From positions 26,083-90,082 of the forward strand of contig NZ_JANYGH010000033.1 of assembly GCF_025362475.1 (NCBI RefSeq): DNA of 64,000 bases. Reading direction: 5' to 3'. The DNA is from Mucilaginibacter sp. (GTDB lineage Bacteria > Bacteroidota > Bacteroidia > Sphingobacteriales > Sphingobacteriaceae). The position numbers and the translations under genes were made by a program. The notes under the pieces are model-generated. The model saw only the letters and a list, made by a program, of their open reading frames with translations, had not been told where the DNA came from and made no database searches. Below are positions 16,905-26,709 of the stretch, piece after piece (positions within the stretch are counted from its first letter, which is position 1; every line of letters begins with the position of its first letter).

Positions 16905-17849
16905 TTAAACTGATGCAGTAACTGCCTTCATTTTCTTTAGTGCTGTTTTTGCCACCTGCAATGCATCCTGTGCATAATAGCTTTTGTTAAATACCTCGAA
17001 GGATATAATTAAAGGTTTATCGGGATGTTTGGCAAGTTGCAATATTTGCTTTACCGGAGCAATGCCATCACCCACGTATACCCTATCAGGTTCCGAGATC
17101 TGCCCGGGACTGATACCGGCCGGGTAATCATTTACGTGTAAGATATCTAATGCCGGCTTACCTACAAATGCTAAACTCTCCACAGGCGACTGCCCCTTAT
17201 AAACGTGGAATACATCCAACAAAATCCGAGCATCCGCATCGCCGCAGGCAGCAACCACATATAGTACCGGGCTCACTTGTTTCAGGTTTACAGAACCTCC
17301 CCACATTTCTAACTGTGGGATAACGCCGCTTTGCTTGCCCATTTTTAGTATAGTGCTATAACGCTCGGCAATAGTATCCAGGCCTATCAATGGTAACTTT
17401 GTAGCGCCGGCAGGCGGGGCAGCTATGCGCGGGCAACCAATTTTGGCCAGCATATCCATATCTGCCTGTAATTGAACAACGGCTTTCTGCCGAACGGCAT
17501 CGTCATCAACTATCCAGGGGGCAAACCCTATAGCATCCTCTACTTTAAGCCCCAGGCCATCAATGATCTTTTTTGCTTCGGATAGTGAACCGCCGTTTTG
17601 CAGGTAGGTTTGCAGCGTATCCAGCCAAATCTCCACTGAGGTAAAACCAGCCTTTGCCGCTACTTCAAGTTCTTTCACAAAACCCAGGTTATGACCCCGG
17701 ATGGTGCTCATGTTTAGCGAATACACAAAGCCATTATCGTTTTTCTTTTCCACTTTAATTGCCGCCGAAACACGATTACCCAAAGCTGCCGCACCTGCCG
17801 CTAAACCAATTGTTTTTAACACCTGTCGTCTGTTTAATCCCTCAGCCAT
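16905..17849 (-). CDS. TIM-barrel sugar epimerase/isomerase-like protein, Tat-type signal
   Basis: A 314-residue protein of the xylose-isomerase-like TIM-barrel (AP endonuclease 2) superfamily. The N-terminus LNRRQVLKTIGLAAGAAALG has a twin-arginine pattern, so folded export is likely. Barrel features include EVAAKAGFTSVEIWLD, EDAIGFAPWIVDD, the acidic metal-ligand segment PQLEMWGGS, the LLDVFHVYKGQ strand, HVNDYPAG and the late strand ISFEVFNKSYY, supplying the usual Glu/Asp/His metal site. It is the last gene of a three-gene operon, 2 nt after a second protein of the same fold. Likely role: isomerising or epimerising a sugar or keto-sugar in the envelope; substrate unknown. Confidence 0.85.
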   Translation of the reverse strand: MAEGLNRRQVLKTIGLAAGAAALGNRVSAAIKVEKKNDNGFVYSLNMSTIRGHNLGFVKELEVAAKAGFTSVEIWLDTLQTYLQNGGSLSEAKKIIDGLGLKVEDAIGFAPWIVDDDAVRQKAVVQLQADMDMLAKIGCPRIAAPPAGATKLPLIGLDTIAERYSTILKMGKQSGVIPQLEMWGGSVNLKQVSPVLYVVAACGDADARILLDVFHVYKGQSPVESLAFVGKPALDILHVNDYPAGISPGQISEPDRVYVGDGIAPVKQILQLAKHPDKPLIISFEVFNKSYYAQDALQVAKTALKKMKAVTASV

Positions 17850-17851
17850 CT

Positions 17852-18712
17852 CTAATATTTTAAACTCTTGATATAAGCTATAGTGACAGGCATCTGGGTA
17901 GCATATGATGGACTTTCATCCTCAATAAAATAGTGCTTAACACCAGCTTTTCTTGCTGCCTTTAAAACTTCAGGAATGTTAATTTGTCCGGTGCCCAGGG
18001 CTACATCATTTTTGGTATCTGTTCCCCCGGTTAAATCATTAGCCACACCCTTACGGATATCTTTAAGGTGCATTAGTTTTATCCGGTTTGGATACTTATT
18101 GATCAGCTTAGCCGGATCCTGGCCGCCATGAAACGACCATAGCAGGTCAATCTCAAAAGATACATATTTAGGGTTGGTGTTTTTCGCGATGTAATCAAAC
18201 AGCGTACCATCCTCATAAGCTCCAAATTCGTAACCATGGTTATGATAGCAAAATGTAAGTCCGGCTTCTGAGAGGATCTGCCCTACCCTGTTAAAATCAG
18301 CCACAGCTTTTTTGGCATCGTCAATCGTAAACTCTTTACCATGAGGTATCCAGGCCACCATCACATAGTTAGCACCCAGAATTTTTGCCTGCTTAATTAC
18401 GTCGCCGGGGCTTTTAACAATATCATCATAACCTGCGCCAATTGATGGGATAGTTATGCCGCGCTCATTACACAGTTTCCTGAATTCTTCGGGCGGCATG
18501 CCCTTGGGCCCCTCGCCCTCCAGCTCAGTTATGCCCATTGATTTAATGGTATCCAGCACAGCAATCGTAGCTTTAGGCATACTGCTGCGAAAAGTATATC
18601 CTTCTACACCAACCGGCGCAACAAAAACCGGTTTGCCACTCTGAGCGAAAGTTTGTGTTGATAGCAAACCCATTGCTAAACAAACACTTGTAACTACAGC
18701 TATTTTCTTCAT
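17852..18712 (-). CDS. TIM-barrel sugar epimerase/isomerase-like protein, Sec signal
   Basis: A 286-residue TIM-barrel protein of the same superfamily as its downstream neighbour, with a cleavable Sec signal (residues 1-23, ending TQTFAQ). Key segments are GITELEGEGPKGMPPEEF, YHNHGYEFG (a His-rich metal-site strand), SFEIDLLWSFHGGQDP, LMHLKDIRKG and the C-terminal FIEDESPSYA. These match the sugar phosphate isomerase/epimerase group that often accompanies ThuA and dehydrogenase genes in Bacteroidota. It is the middle gene of the operon, 25 nt after the large fusion protein and 2 nt before the next gene. Two different export signals for paralogous barrels in one operon is unusual. Confidence 0.87.
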   Translation of the reverse strand: MKKIAVVTSVCLAMGLLSTQTFAQSGKPVFVAPVGVEGYTFRSSMPKATIAVLDTIKSMGITELEGEGPKGMPPEEFRKLCNERGITIPSIGAGYDDIVKSPGDVIKQAKILGANYVMVAWIPHGKEFTIDDAKKAVADFNRVGQILSEAGLTFCYHNHGYEFGAYEDGTLFDYIAKNTNPKYVSFEIDLLWSFHGGQDPAKLINKYPNRIKLMHLKDIRKGVANDLTGGTDTKNDVALGTGQINIPEVLKAARKAGVKHYFIEDESPSYATQMPVTIAYIKSLKY

Positions 18713-18737
18713 AAAGGAGTTTATTTAATTGTTTAAT

Positions 18738-21700
18738 TTATTGATCAAACCTAATATCGCTTAGCTTAAGGATCCCGTCGTTTGGTTTGGTACGTTTAAT
18801 AGCAAATATGAATACATTATGTTTGCCGGTAACGGGTTTCTGTACGTCAGCACTTAACCACGCCAGTTTATCCCAGCTGCCTGTATCGCCATAAGCTGTT
18901 GAGCAAATAACCGGCCCGGCCTGTGAATCCATACGTACCTCAATTTCGCCATCAATCTCCTTTGATGCATATTGAAAATTGAATTTTTTAATATTCGTCA
19001 GGTCCACATCTTTAAATAGCACAAATGATTTGTGATTACCCAATGAAAGATCATTTCCATAACGGTTAAAACCTTTCAAATCATCAGCATAAACAGCTTT
19101 AACATCAGCATTGCGTAATGTAACTACGTCGGTACCAGTTAGCGGACCAACAATTTTACCACCTTTATCGGTATAAGATGCCAATATGGTGTATTGCCCG
19201 CGTGGTTCGGTATCATTAAATTTCGGGTTCAAACTGCCATTCAAAGGCAAAGGCATTACTTTACCCTTCTTGTCGGTTAAGGAGAATATATACTTTACAA
19301 TCTCCTTTGTATCAGCATTTGACAGCTGTGGGTGCGCGCTCATCACATGCTCGGTTCCCCAGCTGCCTGCGCCACCGGCAATTATTTTTTTGGATAGTTT
19401 ATCGGTAGAACCTTTTTGTGCTTTATACCTGTTCGCAATAGCGGTAAAGCTTGGGCCAACAGCCAGTTTATTGATTGTATGGCACGATTTGCAATCACTG
19501 GATGCCATTAAGGCCTTACCCGGATAGCTAATTTCAGTAGCAGATAACGCGGCCAGGTTTTGCACGGTTTTACCATCTGTGGATGGCTGCGGGTTATACA
19601 TGTAAAATAATTTCACCCGCTTAGGATCAATCTTTCCATCCTCTTTATCCTTCACTACTACACGATACTTAAAAGGCTTACCATTCCAGATGAATGATTT
19701 ATTATCGGTACTGGCAATAGTTACAACGGGCCTGGTATTACCAACTCTTACCATTACGGTATCTCTGCCTGTTAATCCACCTTTATCTGTAACCTTTAGT
19801 ATGGCTTTGTATACGCCGGGCTTAGTATAGGTATAACTTGCCGAAGCGGTTGTTGCACCTACTGTTTTACCATCAAACAACCATTGATAAGTTATTGCGT
19901 CATCATCATCCAGATCTTTACTGTTTTGACTATTGAAGCTCACGCTAAGTGGGGCCTGGCCAGAAATCTCTTTTTTAACGGGCATTTCCTTTAGCTCAGC
20001 TGTCAAATATTTGGTGTGCTGATAGTACGACTGCATAGCAGTATCTGTAATGCCTGCTTTGGCTATGGGTGCGCGGTTACCCGTATTGTATTCAATTTTC
20101 ACAAGGCGCGCGTCTTCATTTTGTGCACCATATACCGAGCCATACTCCAGCATATACAATACGCCATCAGGGCCAAATTCCATATCAATTGGCCTTCTGA
20201 AATCGCCATTGGCTGGCATAAAAGCTTCATTACGCAGGTAATTCTCATCTTTATCAAACTTTAGGTTGATAACCCAGTTGCGCATCCAATCAGCCATGAA
20301 TAAGGTACCGTTGTAGTATTCGGGAAACTTGTTGGGGTTTTTAACACTGGCATCATACTCATAAAAACCACCACCTATAGCGCATCTTCCTCCCATACCC
20401 AATTCTGGAAACTCATCCGATGCGGCATAGGGATACCAGATCATCGCCGGTGTAGCGGGTGGCAGTACATTTAAACCGGTATTGTTTGGCGAGTTATTTA
20501 CAGGAGCCTTGGGATCAAAATTCGGTCCTGGTGTATTGGTTACAAAATCCCAGTGAGAATAAGCATAGTTATTGCCCACAAAATATGGCCAGCCAAAATT
20601 ACCGGCCTTGCGTGCCTGGTTAAATTCATCGTACCCACGCGGTCCGCGCGGCGAGTCTTTACCTGCGTCAGGTCCAACTTCGCCCCAGTATAGCACCGAG
20701 GTTACCGGGTTTACTGCTATACGGTAAGGATTACGGCAGCCCATTACATAAATCTCGGGCTTGGTTTTAGCCGTACCTTTAGGGAAAAGGTTACCTTCGG
20801 GTATAGTATAGGTACCGTCAGCTTCCGGGTGGATCCTTAATATCTTTCCTTTAAAATCGTTTGTGTTGCCCGCGCTGCGCTGCGCATCTAAACTGTAATG
20901 TTCCGTTCCAGGGCGTTCATCCAAAGGAGCATAACCATCTGCAGGAAACGGACTTGAACTATCACCTGTTGATAGGTATAAATTACCATTTTTATCCCAG
21001 GCCAATGAGCCCCCATGATGAGCACCGCTCACTTTTTGAACCGGAACTTTCAATAATATCTTTTCAGATTTCAGGTCGAGCACATTTAACGGACTTAATT
21101 TAAAACGGGACAGCTGAAAGTTAAGTGGCTCAATAGTTTGCCCTGCGGGCATGTAATAAATATAAACAAACTGGTTGCTTTCAAATTTAGGATCGAGCGT
21201 TAAACCAATAACGCCGGTGCCTCCCTCATACGTAATTGGAAATTTATGGATCACTTTGAACTGACCTGTACGGGTATTAAATACAGAAAAATTGCCCATC
21301 AGCTGGGTAAAAAACACACGGCCGTCCTTAGCTGTTGCCAGTTCCATTGGTGATGCAATATTGCTAACCAATACTGTTTTTATAAAGCGTGTTTGATCTG
21401 GCGATACCTTTGAATAGGATTTACCATAATCCATTGGCTTGCCATTGCCCATGGCATAGCGGATCCCGCCCAGCAATTGCCCCAAAAACAATGGATCGCT
21501 GTAACTTTCATCGGTATGACCGCATCCGGTATAAAAAGAACGACCGCCATCAAACTCATGAAACCAGGTTATGGGATGACTTGTTCCATTGGTGCCCCCA
21601 TCATAGGTATTTTCATCCAAACTGGCCAGCACATGTATGCCGCTATAGATGGATTTATAATTATACCATTCGTCGGTACGCTCCCACCTTGCCGGCAGAT

Positions 21701-22181
21701 TAGCTGTAATAGGGTTTGTCCTATCGGTAACATCAATTGTTGCCTTCCGAATGTTTGAGTTATTGGGATGGCTTGAAAAATAGGCGCCTACCAGTTTACC
21801 ATACCAAGGCCAATCATATTCCGTATCGGCTGCGGAGTGCACGCCTGCATAGCCGCCCCCAGCCTGTATGTACCGTTCAAAAGCAGCCTGCTGTTCGGCA
21901 TTGAGTACATTGCCGGTTGTACATTGAAATATTACGGCATCGTACTTCTTTAAATTGTTATCTGTAAAAGCATTTGCATTGGTGGTGGTATCCACCTCAA
22001 AATCATTCTCTTTCCCCAACTTTTGTATAGCAGCAATACCAAAAGGAATACAGGAGTGATGCCAGCCTAATGTTTTTGAAAAAACAAGAACATGCTGCGT
22101 TGGCACTGGTTTTTTAAATGAATACAGCCCAAAGCTGAGCCCAATCAATAAAATACAGGTGAGTTTTAATTTTAATGACAT
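18738..22181 (-). CDS. ThuA / glucose-sorbosone dehydrogenase / PKD / cytochrome c fusion protein
   Basis: A 1147-residue exported multidomain protein. In order: signal peptide (residues 1-21); a ThuA trehalose-utilisation domain of glutamine-amidotransferase-like fold (about 29-245; HSCIPFGIAAIQKLG, GGGYAGVHSAADTEYDWPWY); a six-bladed PQQ-type glucose/sorbosone dehydrogenase propeller (about 275-700; GLTLDPKFESNQFVYIYY, HHGGSLAWDKNGNLYLSTGD, GEVGPDAGKD); a PKD domain (about 740-820; KDLDDDDAITYQWLFDG); a class I cytochrome c with CKSCH near residue 896 and a later Met ligand (HVMSAHPQ); and a CBM6-like C-terminus (about 1010-1147). It likely oxidises a sugar and passes electrons to its own haem. 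It leads a three-gene operon with two epimerase-like proteins. Confidence 0.9.
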   Translation of the reverse strand: MSLKLKLTCILLIGLSFGLYSFKKPVPTQHVLVFSKTLGWHHSCIPFGIAAIQKLGKENDFEVDTTTNANAFTDNNLKKYDAVIFQCTTGNVLNAEQQAAFERYIQAGGGYAGVHSAADTEYDWPWYGKLVGAYFSSHPNNSNIRKATIDVTDRTNPITANLPARWERTDEWYNYKSIYSGIHVLASLDENTYDGGTNGTSHPITWFHEFDGGRSFYTGCGHTDESYSDPLFLGQLLGGIRYAMGNGKPMDYGKSYSKVSPDQTRFIKTVLVSNIASPMELATAKDGRVFFTQLMGNFSVFNTRTGQFKVIHKFPITYEGGTGVIGLTLDPKFESNQFVYIYYMPAGQTIEPLNFQLSRFKLSPLNVLDLKSEKILLKVPVQKVSGAHHGGSLAWDKNGNLYLSTGDSSSPFPADGYAPLDERPGTEHYSLDAQRSAGNTNDFKGKILRIHPEADGTYTIPEGNLFPKGTAKTKPEIYVMGCRNPYRIAVNPVTSVLYWGEVGPDAGKDSPRGPRGYDEFNQARKAGNFGWPYFVGNNYAYSHWDFVTNTPGPNFDPKAPVNNSPNNTGLNVLPPATPAMIWYPYAASDEFPELGMGGRCAIGGGFYEYDASVKNPNKFPEYYNGTLFMADWMRNWVINLKFDKDENYLRNEAFMPANGDFRRPIDMEFGPDGVLYMLEYGSVYGAQNEDARLVKIEYNTGNRAPIAKAGITDTAMQSYYQHTKYLTAELKEMPVKKEISGQAPLSVSFNSQNSKDLDDDDAITYQWLFDGKTVGATTASASYTYTKPGVYKAILKVTDKGGLTGRDTVMVRVGNTRPVVTIASTDNKSFIWNGKPFKYRVVVKDKEDGKIDPKRVKLFYMYNPQPSTDGKTVQNLAALSATEISYPGKALMASSDCKSCHTINKLAVGPSFTAIANRYKAQKGSTDKLSKKIIAGGAGSWGTEHVMSAHPQLSNADTKEIVKYIFSLTDKKGKVMPLPLNGSLNPKFNDTEPRGQYTILASYTDKGGKIVGPLTGTDVVTLRNADVKAVYADDLKGFNRYGNDLSLGNHKSFVLFKDVDLTNIKKFNFQYASKEIDGEIEVRMDSQAGPVICSTAYGDTGSWDKLAWLSADVQKPVTGKHNVFIFAIKRTKPNDGILKLSDIRFDQ

Positions 22182-22519
22182 TATTTGAGAGATTTAGTTG
22201 ATGTTCTGCTTATTCCCAATCAATCTGCTAAAGCAACGCGTCCTTTCAAAAATTCAACCCAAAACAGGATTAAGCCTTGATGATAAAAACGTATTATGTA
22301 ATGGCAAAAAAGTACCGGCGAACTAATTGGTTAATACAATATTAGCATTTATAACCAATCAGAGTGTAATAAATACACGCTTATTTTTACCACCAAATGC
22401 ATTGTAAGTAAATTGTTACCCTAAGCACTTTATATCTTTTAAAGAAAAAAGTCGTAAATAGATCTGCGATTGTCGCAAGTCGCCATTTATTATTTTATTA
22501 ACCAATGGTATATTTGATT
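22182..22519. other. Divergent promoter region
   Basis: A 338-bp AT-rich gap between the divergent ThuA operon and the hydrolase gene. Apart from the -7 box at 22509-22516, I see no repeat, operator-like dyad or small gene. Confidence 0.5.
22509..22516 (+). promoter_or_regulatory. -7 box abutting the hydrolase start
   Basis: TATATTTG ends 3 nt before the ATG at 22520. If active, the transcript would be leaderless or start within the first codons. An in-frame ATG at 22505 lies upstream of this box and is less likely to be used. Confidence 0.5.
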
Positions 22520-23392
22520 ATGCAAAACTTGCTTAACCGCTTTATTAAAACCACTGCTTTTATCCTGATAGCTATGACAACAGTTAATAAAACCCAGGGC
22601 CAGGAAACGGGCCGATATGCCAATGTAAATGGCATAAAAATGTATTACGAGATTCATGGCAGCGGCCAACCATTGGTGTTGATCCATGGCGGTGGATCAA
22701 CTATAACCACTTCTTTTGGGAAAATACTGCCAATGCTATCCAAAACACACCAGGTTATAGCAGTAGAGCTTCAGGCTCACGGGCATACAACTGACAGGGA
22801 CGCCCCTGTGAGCTTTGAGCAGGATGCTGACGACGTGGCCGAACTGCTTAAACAACTGAATGTTACCGGTGCCGATATTTTGGGTTTCAGCAATGGGGGC
22901 AATACCGCTATGCAAATAGCCATCAGGCATCCGGAACGGGTACGCAAACTGGTTTTGGCGTCGGCATTTTACAAGCGTGAAGGGATGTATTCCTGGCTTT
23001 GGGAAGGGATGAAACATGCCAGGCTGGAAGATATGCCCAGGATATACCAGGAAGTATATTTAAGTATCCCCGGTAATACCCAGGCCGGGCTGCAAAACAT
23101 GCACGATAAAGATGCCAAAAGGATGCAAAATTTTAAGGATTGGGAAAGCGATGTTATTAAATCGATACAAGCCCCGGCTTTAATAGTTATTGGAGACCAG
23201 GACGTTGTCCGTCCTGAGCATGCTGTAGAAATGTATCGTTTGCTGCCTCATGGTCGCTTGTCTATATTTCCAGATAACCATGGCAGCTATATGGGCGAGA
23301 TCATGTCGCCTAACGCCGACAGTAAAGTACCGGAGTTATTTGTTGCTATGCTGAATGAATATTTGGCGGCACCGATGCCCGGGGTTAAGTAA
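22520..23392 (+). CDS. Alpha/beta hydrolase, probably exported
   Basis: A 290-residue alpha/beta-hydrolase-fold protein. A short hydrophobic N-terminus (about residues 7-24) suggests export. The oxyanion motif is HGGGST (about 55-60), the nucleophile elbow is GFSNGG, the late Asp is in VIGDQDVV, and the catalytic His is in FPDNHGSY. This set fits small-molecule esterases and lactonases or C-C hydrolases; the natural substrate is unknown. It stands alone between the divergent ThuA operon and an acyl-CoA ligase 70 nt downstream. I chose the ATG at 22520 because of the promoter position. Confidence 0.88.
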   Translation: MQNLLNRFIKTTAFILIAMTTVNKTQGQETGRYANVNGIKMYYEIHGSGQPLVLIHGGGSTITTSFGKILPMLSKTHQVIAVELQAHGHTTDRDAPVSFEQDADDVAELLKQLNVTGADILGFSNGGNTAMQIAIRHPERVRKLVLASAFYKREGMYSWLWEGMKHARLEDMPRIYQEVYLSIPGNTQAGLQNMHDKDAKRMQNFKDWESDVIKSIQAPALIVIGDQDVVRPEHAVEMYRLLPHGRLSIFPDNHGSYMGEIMSPNADSKVPELFVAMLNEYLAAPMPGVK

Positions 23393-23462
23393 AGCATTAT
23401 TTCATTTTAGTATTTAGCTTAAAAAACATAAGTTTGATGTTTATATAAATCATTTATACTTA

Positions 23463-25376
23463 ATGAGCCAGGTAAGCGACCTATCAACCGTTCCATCATT
23501 TATACGTAATACCGTTGCCAATATCCATCCGGAAAGTCACACTTTTATGATTCATAAAGTAAAAGACAACTGGGTAGAGATCACTTACGGCGAAGCCTTA
23601 GAAAAAATTGATGCTATATCTGCATGGATGCTTAGTCTGGGGATACAAAAAGGCGACCGGCTTTCACTCATTATCGAGAACGGGCCAAACTATGTTTACT
23701 ACGACCAGGCCCTGCAGCAGATAGGCGCGGTTAATGCCTCTATATATCCAACCCTTACCGAGAATGAGATTGAATATATTCTGAATGATTCTGGCGCAAA
23801 AACAGTTATTGTTGGTAATCCTTTCCTTTTTCGCAAGGTGCTTAAAATAGCTAATAACTGCGCGGCACTTATCCGTATTATTCCGGCTTTTGATGATTTT
23901 GAAAAGTTTAGCGATAAGCTAAACCTTAACGCTGGTGTTATTGGGTTTGACCAGGTAATTAGCGAAGGGCTGGTATTAGTTGAACAATATCGCCAGGCTA
24001 TTAATGCAGCCCGTGAAGCCATTTTACCTACCGATCTATCCTGCCTTATTTATACATCGGGTACCACCGGTATACCTAAAGGGGTGATGCTTACCCATTA
24101 CAACCTTACCCAAAATGCTTTAAACAGTGTTATCCAGATTCCTTTTGTAACAAAGGATGATCGTTTCCTGTCATTCCTGCCTTTATCTCATGTGTTTGAG
24201 CGTACCATATATCATATTGCTATTTTAAAGGGTTCACAAATTGCATTTGCGCAAAGTTTAGAGTTATTAGCCAAAAACATGGCCGAGGTTAAACCTACCA
24301 TTTTATGCTGTGTACCGCGCCTGCTTGAACGCATTCATGACAAAGCCATAAAAAGTGGAACATCTGCCGGCGGCCTTAAAACCAAAATATTTTTATGGGC
24401 ATTTGAGATTGGCAAAAAAGTGCGATTAGTGCAGGAAGCCGGTAAAAAACCCGGGCCTGTTTTAAAAGCACAGCATGCGATTGCTGAAAAGCTGGTATTT
24501 AGCAAGATCAAGGAAAAAACCGGCGGCAAGTTACAATTCATGGTATCTGGTGGTGGTGCCCTGCCTAAAAATATTGGTGAGTTTTTTGGCGATCTGGGTA
24601 TTGTGATCCTGGAAGGTTTTGGACTAACAGAAACATCGCCCGTAATGGCTGTTACTGAGCGCCATAGGGTAATTTATGGCACTGTAGGCCGTATTATTCC
24701 GGGTATCGAGGTTGGGATCCAGGACGTTGAAACCAAAAAGATATACACCATACAAAATCACGATAATTTCAAAGGAGATCTGATAACCGAAGAAGGCGAA
24801 ATCATCGTTCGCGGCCATTGTGTAATGAAGGGTTACTGGAACAAACCTGAGGAAACAGCAACGGTAATTGACGCTGATGCCTGGTTCCATACCGGGGATA
24901 TTGGCCGGTTTTTCCGCGGCAACCTGCAAATCACCGATCGCCTTAAAAATATGCTGGTGAATGCCTATGGCAAAAACATCTACCCCACCCCGGTTGAAAA
25001 CACGTACCTAAAAAGTCCTAAAATTGAGCAGGTGTTTTTAGTGGGCGATAAACGTGAATACATTGCAGCTATTATAGTGCCCGGCAAAGAAACCCTTCAG
25101 GAAACCTTTGGCCTCAAAAATGAGTTTTTTGAACGACCGGAAGTATTTATTGAGGATAAAGAGATTGTTGACTGGATTGGCCAGGATATTCGTAAACTGA
25201 GCAACGAACTTGCCAAATTTGAACGTGTAAAATCATTCAAAATAAAACGCAATCCTTTTAGCATGGAAGAAGGTGAAATTACCCCTACCATGAAAGCTAA
25301 ACGTAAAGTGATAGAAAAAAAATACGCTGCCGATATAGACGAGTTGTATGCCGGAGAAGCGGATACGGAAGATTAA
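23463..25376 (+). CDS. Long-chain fatty acid--CoA ligase
   Basis: A 637-residue AMP-forming acyl-CoA synthetase. The P-loop-like motif YTSGTTGIPKG (about residues 195-205), the A5 block EGFGLTETSPV and the A7/A8 blocks WFHTGDIGRF and TDRLKNMLVNAYGKNIYP are all present, as is a C-terminal domain with the catalytic Lys region. The length and the N-terminal block GDRLSLIIENGPNYVYYDQA match the long-chain FadD/AAE15 group. It activates fatty acids with ATP and CoA, for membrane lipid synthesis or degradation. No beta-oxidation genes adjoin it, so it is probably housekeeping. The ATG at 23463 fits the family start. Confidence 0.93.
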   Translation: MSQVSDLSTVPSFIRNTVANIHPESHTFMIHKVKDNWVEITYGEALEKIDAISAWMLSLGIQKGDRLSLIIENGPNYVYYDQALQQIGAVNASIYPTLTENEIEYILNDSGAKTVIVGNPFLFRKVLKIANNCAALIRIIPAFDDFEKFSDKLNLNAGVIGFDQVISEGLVLVEQYRQAINAAREAILPTDLSCLIYTSGTTGIPKGVMLTHYNLTQNALNSVIQIPFVTKDDRFLSFLPLSHVFERTIYHIAILKGSQIAFAQSLELLAKNMAEVKPTILCCVPRLLERIHDKAIKSGTSAGGLKTKIFLWAFEIGKKVRLVQEAGKKPGPVLKAQHAIAEKLVFSKIKEKTGGKLQFMVSGGGALPKNIGEFFGDLGIVILEGFGLTETSPVMAVTERHRVIYGTVGRIIPGIEVGIQDVETKKIYTIQNHDNFKGDLITEEGEIIVRGHCVMKGYWNKPEETATVIDADAWFHTGDIGRFFRGNLQITDRLKNMLVNAYGKNIYPTPVENTYLKSPKIEQVFLVGDKREYIAAIIVPGKETLQETFGLKNEFFERPEVFIEDKEIVDWIGQDIRKLSNELAKFERVKSFKIKRNPFSMEEGEITPTMKAKRKVIEKKYAADIDELYAGEADTED

Positions 25377-25493
25377 TTAATAATAGTTTTAAATATTAAC
25401 AGGAGGCACATTACATGTGTCTCTTTTTGTTTGCATATAGCGCATTGATTCGTTTATAAAGAATACTTTCCTTAATTCACCAAAACATTTTAC

Positions 25494-25501
25494 TAACTTT
25501 G
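25494..25501 (+). promoter_or_regulatory. -7 box abutting the DUF763 start
   Basis: TAACTTTG matches TAnnTTTG and ends 5 nt before the ATG at 25507, again suggesting a leaderless transcript. Confidence 0.55.
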
Positions 25502-25506
25502 TTAGC

Positions 25507-26709
25507 ATGAAACGATCTGGCAGTGCTGACTTACCTTTACACTATGGCTATGTGCCGCAGTGGCTGGCTGAGCGCATGGCAAAGTTAGGTTTGGCCATCG
25601 TTGAAAATATAGTGATTGATTATGGCAAGGATGAAGTGTTACGCCGCTTAAGCGATCCTTTCTGGTTTCAAAGCTTAGGAGCTGTTATGGGAATGGACTG
25701 GCATTCCTCTGGAATTACTACCTCAGTTATGGGAGCCTTGAAGCGAGCCATCAACCCACATAGCCGCGAGTTGGGTATCTACATCTGCGGCGGCAAAGGC
25801 AAGCATTCTAAACAAACGCCGGCTGAGTTGCTAAAGATCAGCGAATCAACAGGGCTCGACGGCAACTACCTGGTTAAATGCAGCAAACTAAGCGCTAAGG
25901 TTGATAACACTGCCATACAGGACGGTTTCCAGTTATATACCCATAATTTTATTTTGAGCGATACCGGCAAATGGGCGGTTGTGCAACAAGGTATGAGCGA
26001 TGCCAGCAGTACTGCAAGGCGCTATCACTGGCATTCGGAACAACTTACTTCTTTCGTAGATGATCCGCATACTTCTATCTACGGTAAAAATACAGGGCTG
26101 ATATTGAACATGACCGATAAGCTTGCGGATACTTCAAGAAATGGTGTAATGCAGATAGCCGCCGAAAATCCGGAGCTGATGATCAGGGAAATCAGCAAAC
26201 TGGTTATGCCTAATCATCACGACGTGAAAGCTAAAGACGTGGATTTAAAAAGGTTGGGAGCTGTACTTTGGCTGGCTCATGAAAAACAGCCCGCCGATTT
26301 TGAAGACCTGCTATTGTTGCAAGGTTTAGGTCCGCGTACTTTACAATCGTTGGCTTTGGTGAGCGAGGTGATTCACGGAACGCCATCGCGATTTAAAGAC
26401 CCGGCAAGGTTTTCTTTTGCGCACGGCGGCAAGGATGGTCATCCATTCCCTGTGCCTATCACCATTTACGATGAAACTATCAGTACCCTGCAAAACGCTG
26501 TCCATAAGTCAAAACTGGGTTTATCCGAGAAGAACGAGGCTATTAAACGCTTACACAAAATTGCAGAGAATGCTGAAAAAGACTTTACCCCGAATGCAAA
26601 TTTTGACCAGGTAATAGCCAAAGAACGCGACGACTCCTGGAAATACGGTGGTAGAACTGTGATGGGTAAAGCAAAGCCGCCAATACAACAGCAATTGAAG
26701 CTATTTTAA
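25507..26709 (+). CDS. DUF763 domain protein
   Basis: A 400-residue protein covered almost wholly by DUF763, a family found in scattered bacteria and archaea. Diagnostic blocks are the N-terminal SADLPLHYGYVPQWLAERM, the region DPFWFQSLGAVMGMDWHSSG (about 58-77), GIYICGGKGKHSKQTP (about 95-110), and a helix-hairpin-helix-like segment LLLQGLGPRTLQSLALVSE (about 270-288). The last may contact DNA. The family's biochemical role is unknown to me. Its 3' end overlaps the convergent DUF4142 gene by 9 bp. Confidence 0.88.
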   Translation: MKRSGSADLPLHYGYVPQWLAERMAKLGLAIVENIVIDYGKDEVLRRLSDPFWFQSLGAVMGMDWHSSGITTSVMGALKRAINPHSRELGIYICGGKGKHSKQTPAELLKISESTGLDGNYLVKCSKLSAKVDNTAIQDGFQLYTHNFILSDTGKWAVVQQGMSDASSTARRYHWHSEQLTSFVDDPHTSIYGKNTGLILNMTDKLADTSRNGVMQIAAENPELMIREISKLVMPNHHDVKAKDVDLKRLGAVLWLAHEKQPADFEDLLLLQGLGPRTLQSLALVSEVIHGTPSRFKDPARFSFAHGGKDGHPFPVPITIYDETISTLQNAVHKSKLGLSEKNEAIKRLHKIAENAEKDFTPNANFDQVIAKERDDSWKYGGRTVMGKAKPPIQQQLKLF

